Source of the DNA: Sthenelais limicola
Taxonomy: Eukaryota; Annelida; Polychaeta; Phyllodocida; Sigalionidae
DNA length: 64,000 bases
Direction: 5' to 3'
Assembly: GCA_942159475.1 (NCBI GenBank)
Contig: OW804095.1
Span: forward strand, 64,756,773-64,820,772
A program made the position numbers and the translations under genes. The notes beneath the pieces are model-generated. The model did no database searches, was not told the origin of the DNA, and saw nothing but the letters and a program-made list of their open reading frames with translations. Positions 1 through 13,700 of this stretch are shown here, one piece after another (within the stretch, counting starts at the first letter, position 1; the number at the start of each line of letters is the position of its first letter).

Positions 1-209
1 TGGGAGAGGGCGACCCATCAAGATATTAAATGCAGGTGCGAACTATACTGCATGGAAATATCTGCAGGTCCCACAGTGGAGGACAAAAATATCCCACCGA
101 GACCTGGCTGATTACCATGAGAACTAGTGGGACGCTGACTGTGGACGATGGCGGCGCACACTGTTGTCACCAGGTAACTATGGTGATGGAGCAGGAGGAT
201 GAAGCCTAA

Positions 210-516
210 AGGGCTGGTTCCATTGGTACGGATACGGATACGGATACGGATACGGCAAAATTCGCTCACATTAAAATATACAGGCATGTTTCCATGTCTG
301 CGGATCCGTACACGTCAACAGGTACGGATACGGATACGGTAAAACCGATCGCTCCATGTAGCGATCGGGACGTTTCCGTACTCCATTCGTATGGTTTCCC
401 TCTTTGATGCCATTACATTCTAGACGTATGGGTTCACTCCAAAATAGGTTACCGTATCCGCATGACGGATTCGTATCCGTACTAACATTCGTATCCGTAC
501 CAATGGAACCAGCCCT
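210..516. mobile_element. Harbinger-type MITE with TAA target duplication
   Basis: The sequence shows near-perfect terminal inverted repeats of about 28 bp, starting AGGGCTGGTTCCATTGG at 210 and ending with the complement at 516. They are flanked by the direct duplication TAA (207-209 and 517-519). A 3-bp TWA duplication is the signature of the PIF/Harbinger superfamily. The inside codes for nothing and carries several tandem copies of the hexamer GGATAC in both orientations (about 227-256, 323-340 and 450-500). It is non-autonomous. The superfamily is inferred from the duplication only, as no transposase is present. Confidence 0.75.
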
Positions 517-3500
517 TAAGGCAGTTTCCATGTACACCGGAGTCAGGTCCGAGATGACCCAACAAGGTCCGTAGAATTTACTATTTGATATTGCAGTGCA
601 ATATACATGACGCCTGGCACATATTGTAATATAAAATATTATATGGCCCCAGGGGAGCCTTTCGTGACTCGATTCCAGAATCGTTTTTGTGGTAGAGTTC
701 ACCACAGAGTCCTGCATCAGCCAAACACAACGCGTATACGTCTGAGTATATAATCCATCCTCTTATCTCAGCTTATTGATATTGTGTCACTGGCAACCAA
801 GGGCGCCCAGAGAAAAGGTTTGTCTATGCACCAGTGTGTGTCGTGGAAGTGGTACAGATGGAGCAGTGTAATAAAACCAAATAAATTTTCCAAGCCCAGA
901 CTATTTTCAACCATTTTGTCAATCATGATGACAAAAAAGAAATAAAACGGCGGCTTTGTATTAATAAATCTTGATAAAAAGAAATAAAATGGCTGTATAG
1001 TATGAATATATCATACTTTTACTTGATATCCAGCAATTCTGCTCCCAACCAAGTACATGCTCACTTTTTCAAGTATTTTTTTTCTATCAATAAAAATTTA
1101 TGGAGATAAATATACTTGTCTCTGGCTCGCCAATATGTTTGTTCAGTGGAGAGTGAGGTGTGTTATATACATAGCTGAAAACTAACTGCTGACGTAAAGG
1201 AGAGCTGCACCAGCGAAGAACTAAGCATATTTTTTTTTATCTCCGACCCCAACAATATCTCGACCAACAGGCTTCCAAGAAAGGTTGCTGTGGCAACCGA
1301 CAGTGGTCCCATTGCCATGGCAACGTGGGAGTGGATATTGCCAAAAAACAAACTGGAGCCAGTCTGAGGGTGGGGAATAGCTGTGAGAAAACCCGAATCT
1401 GGACCGGCCGTCAATTCCCATTCTACATTCAAGCAGTGTTACCCACTTGATGATAAGTAAGCCTATGCAAAACGATGAATGATGATACATGTCGAAACCG
1501 CATCGCAAAAGGGCCACGAAAACCTTTCAACGTGTTAGCATAATGATAAAGGCTGGTAAATATGAATCATGTTAGGTGGGTGTGTCCATGACAACAGATA
1601 ACCCGCTGAAGATTGACCCTGAGTTTTGGAAGCACATTACTGAATACACACGACCCGACGGTCCCGAAATATATCCTTTGGTTGGGTTTAACTGAAAGCA
1701 CCAAGCTTGCTTTCGTGCAGATTTCATGGCCAATTGATGATGCTGACACGTGGGTGGAAATAAGAATCATTCCAGTGCTCCATGCAGAGGTTTAATTGAT
1801 GGCATGGATACGAAAACATAGGCACATAATATATGGACTTCTGTGGAACAAGAAGTATATACCTAAGCTATTGTCACAGTATAAACAGATTTCTGGTCTT
1901 ATTAAATTCTGTAGGAGAATCTCATTACTCATATATGTGTGTGTGTGTGTGTTTTCCTGATAGGAATCTTTCCGAATGCAAATACAAAAGGCAACCACGT
2001 ACATAAATCACTGGAAGCTGCATTATGTTATTTGAGAAAAAATGGGTTAACAGCTGAAGGATAAATTAATTTCTGGTGGCAGACAATAAAACAAGATTTC
2101 CTGACTGTCTCCCCCATCCGTGATACGATTACGGCCTGACCATACGTGTCACCCGTTTCATAAGAGATCAGCAAGGTGCGTGGATCACCATAAATATATG
2201 GCACCTAGATGTGCCGGCCCGGTCGTAACCAATAAAGGCTCCCGTTAGTTCGGGGCTCGGCCATCACTATGCAAATGGCTCATGCAGCTTACACAAAAAT
2301 TCTCAGCGATGGAAGCCAGTGACAGATTTTAATACGGCACCGCTGGCCTTGATGGAACGATAGACGATATTCATTGACTGTCCGAATGTAACTGGCCTTC
2401 CCATAGTCTGGCATGGGGACGAATATTTTGTCTAACCTAATTTTTATCAGTAGACTTTCATCAAAGACGTCCCTGCGCAGAAGCCATTTTTGTTGTTCAA
2501 AATATTTCTATTCGGGTAATTATTAAACAGTTACACGCTCACATAAATGAATGTAGTTTCTGTTGTGTCCTGATATACGGTCTCTTATGCCATTTAATTT
2601 TTGTAACTCAATTATTTGATAGAACAATACAAGGGAGAACAAAAGAAAAGGAGAACCGTGTGAAAAACTAGCCACTGCAGTAATCTCGAGTAAACCTGTT
2701 TATTGGGAAAAATAATAAGTACTTCGCTGCTTTAATAGGTCTTTCTCTAATGTCCTTAGCGAGATGGATTAAGATTGATCCTTTAATTACGTCTGATGGT
2801 AGCGCTACCTCAGACTTGAACATGGAGAACGGGAGGCGAAGGGTTTAGATATTAAGTCCAGGTAATAGAAATACCAGAGGATTCTGGCTATTAGAAGAGG
2901 CAGGGAGGGCAGGTCTGCCAGGTTAACATACACCAGGTGTGGAATAATTGACCAAAGTCATACGTCATTTCTCACATATGGTCATCCGCTAGCCACTCCC
3001 CTTAGTCAATGAGGCACAACAGATCCAATACTTCCATCAGTAATAGCCTTGCTTCAGACTCCTTCCCTTTTTCAAAGGGGAATTAATCTACGTTAAACGT
3101 ACACAAAGACTTTGATTTACGTGCACTTTTATTATGGGGACTCCATTAATCCAGACCTTTTAATATTTAGAACGGTGATCAATGTTTTGGGTAGCTGGCT
3201 ATAATGGAGGACACGATAAATATGCACGCTTAATTCATTTCAACATAATGCTCCTGCCATGAACAAATGTCAGGAGGTAATGAAATCTAAGATGGATCGT
3301 CCACGTCCCACCAGTTTTTGAAAAAATGTAAAATTACAATGATTATGGTCAATAAAACTATGGGAAATAATCAGCGTGCCCCACTTCCACTTTTAAGTAC
3401 CTAAATCAAGGTAAAACCAGAGATAACAAGTCAAATGTTTTTCTCTGAATAAAAAGAACAGTTAGTTTCCCAAACGACTGTTCTCCGTCGAGGAAAAATA

Positions 3501-4287
3501 AAACAAATCAGTTGGTGGTACTGTGTCAAGTCTACGTATTTTCCTCCAGCACATTTCCAGCTTTATACTTCAAGCCCACCACCAACCTCCGAGCCTTGCC
3601 CGACATAATAGACAATGTCCATAACCCATACCGCATGGCCATAGCATTGACACCTAGCGTATGGCAGAATGTACAAACGAGCTCATATGGAAGTTTTCTT
3701 TTTACTTCAAGCCAGTGCCCTCGACGTCAGCCTTGGGATATAAGTGTAATCAAAACTGATAATTTTCAAGCTTTGACAAACATTGAAAATACAACAAAAC
3801 AACGTAATATATAACATAGTTGTTGTAGGTCATCTAATTGTGAACGTTTATGTCAGTATTTTTCTGTAAAACGCTCACAAAGCTAGAAACATAATTCATA
3901 GCTGTACAACCAAGGGAGTCAATGACATATAATACTTTATTGTTTGGCGCAATGTGACCCGAGTTGAGCTATTGAAAAAAATCATTTAACTTCCTTGAAT
4001 CTGAGATGCTGAGGACGTGTTGATTGTATTGAATGTCACAGGCGTTGGCCTCCTAATAACAAGCAGACAACAACCTGAGGCAGCAGTGTAAGCTCGGACA
4101 CAGCCATCCCGTTTCCCATCAAATCTATTCTCTCACCCAGTTTCCTCTTACATCACTGCGCTCAGTTTTGCCAAAGCTGTGATCAAATATTAAAGCCGGC
4201 TAAGCGTACAATATTCACCGGGTATTGCTTGGCAGATCATGCCTCTTTTCCTCGCTACTGATCCCCCTCCCCAATCTTACTCGGGTG
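517..4287. other. Spacer without recognisable gene
   Basis: AT-rich sequence with short open frames only, none with a recognisable domain or a convincing exon with splice sites. A (TG)n microsatellite lies at about 1936-1952. I see no RNA gene here. Confidence 0.5.
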
Positions 4288-4319
4288 TTGTGTGTGTGTG
4301 TGTGGGGGGGGGGGGGGGG
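4288..4319. repeat. (TG)n followed by a 16-base G run
   Basis: Alternating TG (4288-4303) runs directly into an uninterrupted run of G (4304-4319). Open frames across it are low-complexity artefacts. Confidence 0.9.
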
Positions 4320-4670
4320 CGGTGCAGGAATGACGAGTTTGTACAGAGCTTATAGGGACTTCTTCATGACCCCTTCCTCCTCAGTCTCCTTCCCTTTTCG
4401 CCCCCTTCCCCGACCCACCCTCCAACATTTTCCTCAAGGGCTCATCAATAATCTATGCTTGGCAAACGGTCACGCCATGCCGCCTGCATGCACCTCCACG
4501 TGTACAAATTGCAGAAAGAGGAACCTCCGACACTCTCTCCCATGCACTCTGTCAGACCAAGTCTGGCTAGGAATAGAAAAGCTGTGGTTGTGTCTGAAAG
4601 ATACCTGGCAAAATTACCAAGAAAGGCGTTTGTGGGAAAGGGAAAGGGAGAGGGGGAAGTGTGTGAGAAA

Positions 4671-4696
4671 GGGGGGGGGGGGGGAATAAACCAGAG

Positions 4697-4771
<75 letters not shown>

Positions 4772-4779
4772 GGGGGGGG
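4671..4779. repeat. Poly-G / (GA)n / poly-G compound microsatellite
   Basis: A run of 14 G (4671-4684) is followed by about 58 bases of pure GA repeat (4703-4760) and a run of 19 G (4761-4779). All purines are on one strand. Glycine-, arginine/glutamate- or serine/leucine-rich open frames here are produced by the repeat and are not genes. The G runs could form quadruplexes and the purine tract could form triplex DNA; that is inference. Confidence 0.95.
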
Positions 4780-7700
4780 CGAGGCAGAGAGACCCAAGAA
4801 GGAATGAAAGATGGAGAAAGAGTTCCAACAGAAAGCAAGAGACAGGGGAGTACCTCGTTCCAGTTAACAACTCTTGTAGATGTGTAGATGGTAGGTATTT
4901 ATTGTCGACCATGGAGTTGGAATGATAAGCGATTGTCCAGGTTATTATGATGCCTGGATCAAGTTAGATAGGTCCCTGGGAGGGCGATGGACTGAGAGGG
5001 AGACGGGGGAGGGTGGAAGGGGAGGGTTAGAAGATCCATCAGGATGAATTATACAGACGTGATCAATAGAGCTAATGACCATGGGGTTAGACGTCGTCTA
5101 AACAACAAAGTCACGCCATACCCCTCTTGATAGTCCCCACCCTAATAATGGTAGCCCTGCCCATTCGCCTGTCAGCATCAGCCCCATGCCAGTTGATTGT
5201 CATCAGTTGATATTATTCAGGCACAGCATTCGGGTGGTATTTTACCGTGAGAGGCCTCTCAAAAAGTTATCAATGGACCAACAGCTTTAACGATCAACTG
5301 TTGAGAAATACCAATAAAACTAATTATTCACAAAGAAGTGCACCAAGCCAATTGTGTGGTGGCATGTAATGATCGGGCTGATGGTGAGCAAGAGAGAAGA
5401 GAAGGCAGAACGGGAGAAAGAGAGAACTAGAGGGAGGAGCAGATGGAGGAAGAGGGGGACAAGAGAAGAGAAGGTCATTCAGTTACATCATACTGAATCA
5501 TGCTGGCAACCCGGCACTAGTACGATAAGGGGTATTCTATCTAACACAGTGCACTTTTTTATGGGCCATTCAACCGGTGTGAATGCTATTTGGCCAGGTT
5601 TTGCTGAACGCTATAGCTCAGTGGAAAGATCTGTAAGCAGAGTTAGCCTGGGAGCCTGACTTGGGTGGCCTCGGGCAAAGCTTTTGGCAAGATCCAGTGG
5701 GAAACGGTCTCCTAGGAGGATCAAAGTTGGAACACTCATCTCATCTGGCTGTTCCTCAAGTGGCGTGAAAAAGAATACAGCGCACTCAACCTTCTCTATC
5801 GCCTTTCAACTGATTGATGTAATAAATCTTGCATGGATAAGGCATTAATGCTATTCGTATTATCAATTTCTTTAAAAACGGAAAGCTCGATTTTGAGCGA
5901 ATCTTTAATTGGAAGTGTGCATATCGATCTTCAATTGATTCGTAGTTAGGGTGAGGAAGTTATCTATTATGTATTTTCACAACTCACAACTCTGAAAGCA
6001 TGCGAGTCTCTGAAAGCACATTCATGTACATGTATAATTTTATAACACTTTTAAGACCCAGTCCACGAGGCCTTGTTTCTGTCGTCAACTTCCACATACA
6101 ATTCCCTAACAGGGAAAGATAATGGGAAGACTTGTACAGAAAGTAGGAGCGGGGACCTCTGATACTGGACATGCTCAATAGGTCAGACCCTGGAAGGCCT
6201 AACTTGCGTGTACGGTGGCACATAAGGGTGTAAAAGAGTGCAAGACCCTGGAGGCAAGCGCGCATACCCTTATCTAACAGGAGATGCAGCTGCTACTGGA
6301 CTTACCCATGGACAGCCAGGGTGGGAGGAATGCCTCCCCAAGCACATAGGTCACATATCTCACTCACCATGTCCTTCACCCTTCCTTACATGTATTATGT
6401 ACACAGTATCTACGTAACACTACATCACCTACCCCTCCCTCTACACAAAGGTCTAACAGAATGAGGGGACAGGCTATGCATAACTGGAACAAGCAATCCA
6501 GTGATTAAAGATCGAAGAACTAATGGTAATTGATTTAGACCTTCCTAGGGTCTTGAGCCAAATGGTTCTAAAAGACAAATGGTTTCGATAATACGGCCTG
6601 TAAATGGAATATAAAAAAATATGCAAGAATACTAGGGTCCAACTTTCTCCGGGTAACAATTGCAATCTCAGTACAACTGAATTGCCAATCTACTGAAGTG
6701 TGGTGTGGTATAGAATTGCACTTTTCATTGAAAATTGCATATTTAGACATTCTCACTAATTTAGACATTGGCTTCAGGCAAAATAGAATCACAATGAAAT
6801 TAAACCGAAGACTTGGCGAAGTAGAAATCATTCTCCCGGCATGGTTATTTTTATAAGGCAGGGGAAATGAGGAGTAAACTCATTCGCTCTGGGGGTGGAT
6901 CTTACAGATTATTAAATAACCGCTGGCTGCTGCCAGAGTTCTAATTAAGGCTTAGGTAATGAGATTTCTCGGCATCCAGAGACACCCAAGAAGTAAACTG
7001 AAGTATCCGGTTACAGTGACGATTGCATTTATAAAGGGCACGAAGAGAAGGCCTGACTCATAGCGCCCCGTTAGACTCTGGATTCCAACAGTCCCACTAG
7101 AGCAATTCTCAATACAACAGCCTTCATGCTTTGACTCACTTCTCAGGGCCACGTCTAAAGGGAATTGGTGTGAACATTCAAAACGGAATGCTAATGCTGA
7201 ATGCTAATTCAACATGTCCTTTACTTTCAAACCAATCTCAAAACAAATCGGTAAACAGGACTCCCAGAAATTAAATTAAACCTAATTCTAAGAAATTCAG
7301 TCAGTGAAATAGCTTGCATATAAGTTAACTCTGTGAGTCGTATGCCCTATAAGAGGCAAGAGAAAATACAGGTACCCTAGAAGTATTGGAGGCAGCATAC
7401 CGTATGGCACCATACCATGAATACTTAAAATTCTCAATGGTTGCTTCCAACAGTAAATGGAATTAATGGGTATCTCTTGCGGAAATCTGCGCTCTTAAGC
7501 GAGATGTAATGATATTGCATTCCCTCGATAAAACAAATCTAAGCACATATTCATACGCATATAAGTCATACTCGATGTTAAAGGCATTTCTGACCGGTCT
7601 ATTGAAATAATACATAGCCGGTGTAGGGAGAACTATACGATGGTCCCATAGAGCCGTCACTGCATCGGTCACTAACAGAAGAGTGACTCTCAGTGCATAT

Positions 7701-10700
7701 AAAGAGCACACTTCCGGGAAATGAAGGCTGGCAGAGGCACTATCTACAAGCATGCTATTATATACTAAACCACCGTACGACATAATAAAATTCCGGTTTT
7801 CATGGCAAACTTGGCATGCATGTATATTACCCCATTTTCCTACTCCATATCCTTTCTCTAACGATCGTTCGAAGCACGCCTAATTTGAATCTATATTCTT
7901 TATGGGAACATGCCTCTCATTAGTACCATGCGAGCCAGTGGAAGATAGCCATGGATGATGACTGATTTCCAATCACACACGAGAGAAACCTGGAACGGAA
8001 AAGATTCCCAGTGCTGGCTACAGAGAACAGTGCTCTCCCCCATCATCCAGTAGCTGTACATACAAATACATATACAGGGCGAAGACAAATGGACAGATGC
8101 AGGGGCACAGTGGGGACATCGCATTTTATTGCTGCTTTGTATGCATGTCCATATTATTCAGATAGCCAAGTATGCCCACGGATAGTGGCAGTATTAGCTC
8201 AGAACTCTATCTCGTACTGCTGCAATTCTCTAAGCCCAACAACTCCTTGCACGACGAGCATTATTAGGAGATGTGCCTGGTGCAAAACATCAATCGCAGA
8301 CACCAGTACGGTAGGGGAAACGACACAGAGGCAAGATAAGCAGACCTAGAGCAACAAATACGCCATACTGGAATACACTGCATAGGGCCCTTTCAGTTTA
8401 TGACCTACAGGGAATTAGAAGCTGCTTCCAGAAAGCTCGGGTGTTAGAGAAATTGATTAGCCTAATTGGGACGGACCCATGATTGGTCTTTGTTCACATC
8501 CCCCTCTCTCCCTTCCCTCCTCTCCCTCCCTAAACAGTAGACACACAATACAACCACACACTCGAACGCACACACCCTGTCTCGCCTTCTTCCTCCAGCT
8601 ATCGTTTATGTTGTGTATTGATTTTGTGGCCGTTCCTTGTGGACCCACCCGCCAGCTTGCTTGGGAAGAAGGTCTTGTCACATTCCAACACAGGTTGCCT
8701 CGCCCGTTCTACTCGCGCCTTCTGCTCCTTGCTGCTGGCCTCCTCACGCTCGCCTTCTATGGGCTGGCTAAGACAAATGCGAGAGCACATGTACACAACC
8801 CCATAATATTCAAAAGGCGCAAGACACATTCCTAACAAGATGTCGTGCATGTTGGAGAAAGAGTGGGAGAGGGGGGAAGGGGAGTTAGGAGGAAGGCACA
8901 AAGGCTCAGGATGCTTGGGTTCTGTGAATGTGGGGGTATTTGCACCATAATTTTGCATGGCCTGCCATTTCCTTCATGGGTTATGCAGGACAAGAAATTT
9001 AGAAATAGTTAAAACATTTACGTCCACCTTCTCAAGCTTCGCGGATTAAACATAGCTATAGTATTTTCCAGATTTCACATACGCAACACATACAACTAAA
9101 ACTGGAGTCTCAGTGTACTGATATACTATTGTAGTACAGGTCCCGTGGGAGTCGTAGTTTGAGATATATGTTACTCCTTAAGAAATAAAAAATAAACTCT
9201 GTAAAAAGGTTGGCTTATATATCATAAGTGCGAATACATGTATACATTCCCTACCTTCCAGGAGTGTAGCGCGAGGCGCTCTCAATAATACACCACCTCT
9301 ACAAATGGATGCTGAAGAAGATCTATCAAAAAGAAAATTCAAATGATTAACATCAATTTTATAAATGACGTTTTTCTCAACAAAAACAACCAGGGGAATA
9401 TTAACAAAGGGGAAGACCGGGTGGAGCAAACACTTTCCATCAATCACATCGTACACTACTGAGCATTGTGGGAGTGAATGTATTATTCCAGTGCGTTTCC
9501 CATGGGAGTCTATACCTCTAGAGACCAGTACATGTACTGTATCGGTGATTTAACTGCGGGTCCCATCCTCATGCATCCTTTCCAAACAGACAAAAAAAGA
9601 GAAACAAATTCATTTTGCACCGCAGTACATCATCCACTGGGCGACTAGTGGTAGTAGTAAGCAATCAATATTTTCTTATAAATCAAAGAAGGACTCAAAG
9701 AGTGAGGATGTTTTCATAAGCGTCCTTCTTTTAAGGCCAAGATTGAATTTTGGAGATGCAAGGCTAAATATCAACATCATATCCAGCCTAGTTTCGGCCT
9801 CGGTACTCTAGTCGGGACACGCACCCATGGAGTGCATGCTCTCGACTTTCATAGCTGTCATGGGATCAGTGGCAATGGGTTGCAGGAAGACGAGTAGTGT
9901 CAGTTATAAGGTATTGATCGACAGGGCGAATATCGGATCCTTTGATTCTAGAATGCGCCAAGTTTTTAGAAATTTGGCTTCATTTGTTAAAGATTGCGCC
10001 ATTTATCTTGATATGGAACTCACTTCAACTCATAAAAGTTGCACCCTACATGTAGAATGTACATGTGTTAATAAAAGAGAGGATGTGAAGCTATGTGAGC
10101 TATTTGTTCTCAATTCCAGTGCACTACATAGGAGTTCGATCTATAGTTCTGAGGGTTGGGGCTCTCCGCTGCCCCCAAATCCCAGTGATAAAGTATCCGT
10201 ATGAAAGGACGCTCATAACAAAATAAACTAGCTTAACGGGGACATAAAAGATGCATATCAGCACAGAGACATAATAAATGAAATCTGGAGTGGCCATGCG
10301 TCTGTGATCAAATTATAACTCACACTGAAACAGAGCATGGGCTTCATAACACACACCAGACGCCTTTGGGGTGACCAGGAAAATGTAATTCCTAAAGCAA
10401 TCTGTAAGTAGCGAGCAATTTTATGCAAAGGAACCCTTTCGATATCTACATAAAATGGGAAAAATATTTACGTTGCCATTCAACCACAAGCAAATCCAAA
10501 ACAGCATCAACTCACTTAACATAGAGCATGTTATCTTTTCAGATTTGAGGTCGGACTGGGTTCGGTTTTGCCTTCTGGTGGTAGATTTGTCGGGCCGTAC
10601 TCATGGGCACTCAAGCACAGCACATTCCAAGAGTTGGGTTTTCACCCACAAATCGGGTTGGTCTCGTGAGAATGCCAGTTACCTGGCATGTGTTCTCACA

Positions 10701-13700
10701 CAGGTGGATGGAGAAGCATACCCACTACCAAAGGCAATGGCCATCCTAGGAACCACTCAGGCGTGCAGTCTGGTCTATGGGCTTAGCGACCCTCGAGGAA
10801 ATTAATTAGCATGAAGCTCGTGTTTTGCCAAATACCCAAACACCGCTCGGTCCCACCGCGTGCAATTCAAGAACTGTTATCCGGTTAACCTCTTGCCAGA
10901 AAATAACACACTCCATCGGGTTTACATAAAGTGGATTCGCTACTTCAGTCTATTAATGAGATATGTGTTCAATAGTTATGTTGACACTAAAGGCAGACAT
11001 TTTTGTAGCTTGTTCAACCTAAATATTTGGCTCTCACAATGAATGGAATCAGAAAGAATCACGGGGTATATTATATATAGGGACGAGAAAAGACACATTT
11101 AGCTGGTGAAATGCTTTAGAGTTTTTGTATTACACGCTTCATGCTATAACGCTGCAAAAATATTTTCTGATTCGATTGTTTAGCTAAAATTCAGTTCATC
11201 TGGTATCAACACAATATGCTTATTAATCCAACTTTAAAATCTGTTTGATAAGGGTTGATCCTCCCCAAGTCACATGGATATTTGACGTCCAAATAATACG
11301 AAATCACATCCCAGACATATTACGTGGGTGGAGATTGTCTGGTTCTGGTTCATAAAAAGATCTGTTTCTAAAGGCTCGCCCACCCCAACCTGAGTTTCTA
11401 CTGAACACGCGTAACTTTGGACAGTAATTGTCAAATCAAATGTCGAGATACCACGCAGCAAACCTGGAACTGCCCCATCCTCACAACACTGCATTCTCTG
11501 CCCCTATTAAACGCAAGGAAAATAACCATTGCATGATGTGTCGTCTGCGGTCTGGTAAAGGCAGTTGGTTCGGGCATTTATTCGGTCATACCAATATGGG
11601 AAAGAACTCCAATCCCGGTAGATACGCCTGAAATGATGGATAAAGCAAAACCGTATCACTGCCTTCTTGTCTGTACAGATTTTTGAAGCGCGGGCGGAAA
11701 GGGGGGAGGGGCTAGAGAGGGTGGAAGGGGAGGGTGGGGCCTTTCTAGGGGCTTGCCCAGCATAGACGCCTATACTGACACGAAACATTGGGGAGGTGGG
11801 GTTGGGTGGTCGGGGGGCTGGGGGCGTGGGGGGGGGGGGGCTGAAAGATGATGTGGAGGAAAGAGGAAGGGCTGTGCAGGACGCTGGTCCGTTGCTGCTG
11901 AATGCAACACAGATACACTCAGCACTGGGCTCCAAGTATTGATCTTCCCTACGCGTCAGCCTTCTACACACCGCCTGGAGATCCTGGGACGGCCGCGGCA
12001 CCCACCCGCCCGCCATCTCGCCTCCTCCATCTATTACTACTCCTCCACCACGTCGCCATGCCCTATATATCTTATCTTTAATGACCTCGATTCAAAATTC
12101 TCAACATAAATTGTTCATATCGAAGGGAAGTTTATGGGAGGGTACGGTCGGTGTATGCTGTGAGCTGCTAGCGATATTGTAGGAGCTGCAGCACCGTAAC
12201 AGCAAAGATACATGGGAGGAGGTGAGGAGATTTCTCTCAAGCAGCTTATTCATAACTAAATCACAACCAGGGGTTGGCTCAGCAGGATGAAGCAGAAAAT
12301 GCAGCCCAGACAATTTCAACCGTTTGATCATCCATGTTCCTGGCTAAACTGACTAACTGGGTAACAAAAAGACATGCTTCAATATATCAAACGCCTAAAT
12401 TAATAAAAGCTCTACTGTACTGTACATAAAAAAAACGATGACAAATGGCTTCGAACAATAATCAACATTAAATAGACGCTAAAATTGCTGTACACCATGG
12501 TGTATGAGTTGGGCAATGATACTGGCAAATACCTAGCTGAGTTAACATCTGGTGAAACAGAACCACCGTAACATAAATATATTCCACCGCTTGCTATCAT
12601 ATATAACGCGATGCCCTCATTCCAAGCTAGCATCTCAAGCCCCCCACTCCCTTCGATCAGCACCTCTGTGAAGGTAAATAAGGCTGACGAAAGGGGCACA
12701 GCTGATATGTTAGACATCTCTTCAAGCGGGGGTAAGTAAATAGTACAGAGGCAAGCAAACCCATGCAGCACTCTCGAAAACCCTTTTCCTCCTCAGAAAT
12801 GTCTGATGGGCAGGGAGTGCAACTGCAAGGCTATAGGTATAGATAGGTTATTCAATCCGTGCTTTAGGTGAGGTGGGGGTAATGGGAACCCAGCGAACTG
12901 GGCTTGATTCATTGCAAACTAGAAGCCTTCCAGATATAAATAATGACCACTGTGAGTTCCTCTGAGATTAGGGTTTTTACAAAGTGGTAAATACATTATG
13001 TACGGCGTCTGAGACCTAAGTTATTTATTATCTTCACAGAGCAACCAACACACGGCAACTCCCTTTGGGGAAAAGGCAACCACGGCATGGGCGAACGCCA
13101 TAAACTCATTTACTGAGAAATAGATCCGGATTTGGATCCTAATGGGACAGTTCCCTCCTTTCAATCCATTCTCGAAGTTACAACCAACCAACCCTCCTCC
13201 CAAACTTTCAAAATTGTGCTTCAAACTCAATGTTTTATACATGAAAAAGGAATAAACTATCCATTTCATCACATATACTTTTCTAATTTCATTTTCATGT
13301 ATAGGATTACGTAAGAAAACGAAATGCAAACTTCTGCTCAAATATTGATTCAGATAGAAATGTATATTGACTGAGACAGTTTCCTCTGAAGTGTAAACTA
13401 GACTGGCTGGAACTAACACAACCCGTTTCGGCTGACTTCACGCCCATTGGATACTTGCCTTGGCACAAGGACCCCAATAGATTACACTAGAGAATGTAAT
13501 GGCTTTCTCTTTGATCACTAACACCGAGAAAGAAAAAAGTGAAATAATCTTGTCTGGTTCTGCTACAATGCTGGTTAAATCAAATCATGCCCATGGCACT
13601 GGTTGACTCCAGGCTCTGCATTTGCACAATTGATCGGTTTAAATCTAAGCTGTTTTGTGTGCAGAGAGAGCCAACATCGGTGACGACGATCTAGCCATGT

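Noticed and set aside
4225..4925. Several open frames of about 75-156 codons on both strands across the GA/G tract
   Set aside because: They are made of Ser-Leu, Arg-Glu or Gly/Pro runs dictated by the microsatellite, with no splice logic or domain.
5614..5628. tRNA A-box-like TAGCTCAGTGGAAAG
   Set aside because: No acceptable B box or cloverleaf follows. At most a decayed tRNA-derived SINE fragment.
8599..8958. Minus-strand frame with an Arg/Glu-rich C-terminal half
   Set aside because: No splice sites with matching phase, no recognised domain, and the N-terminal half looks random.
11507..12016. Minus-strand 169-codon frame beginning MAGGWVPRPSQD
   Set aside because: Proline-rich because of a C/G run, with no domain and no supporting exons. 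It could overlap a promoter, but this is not supported.
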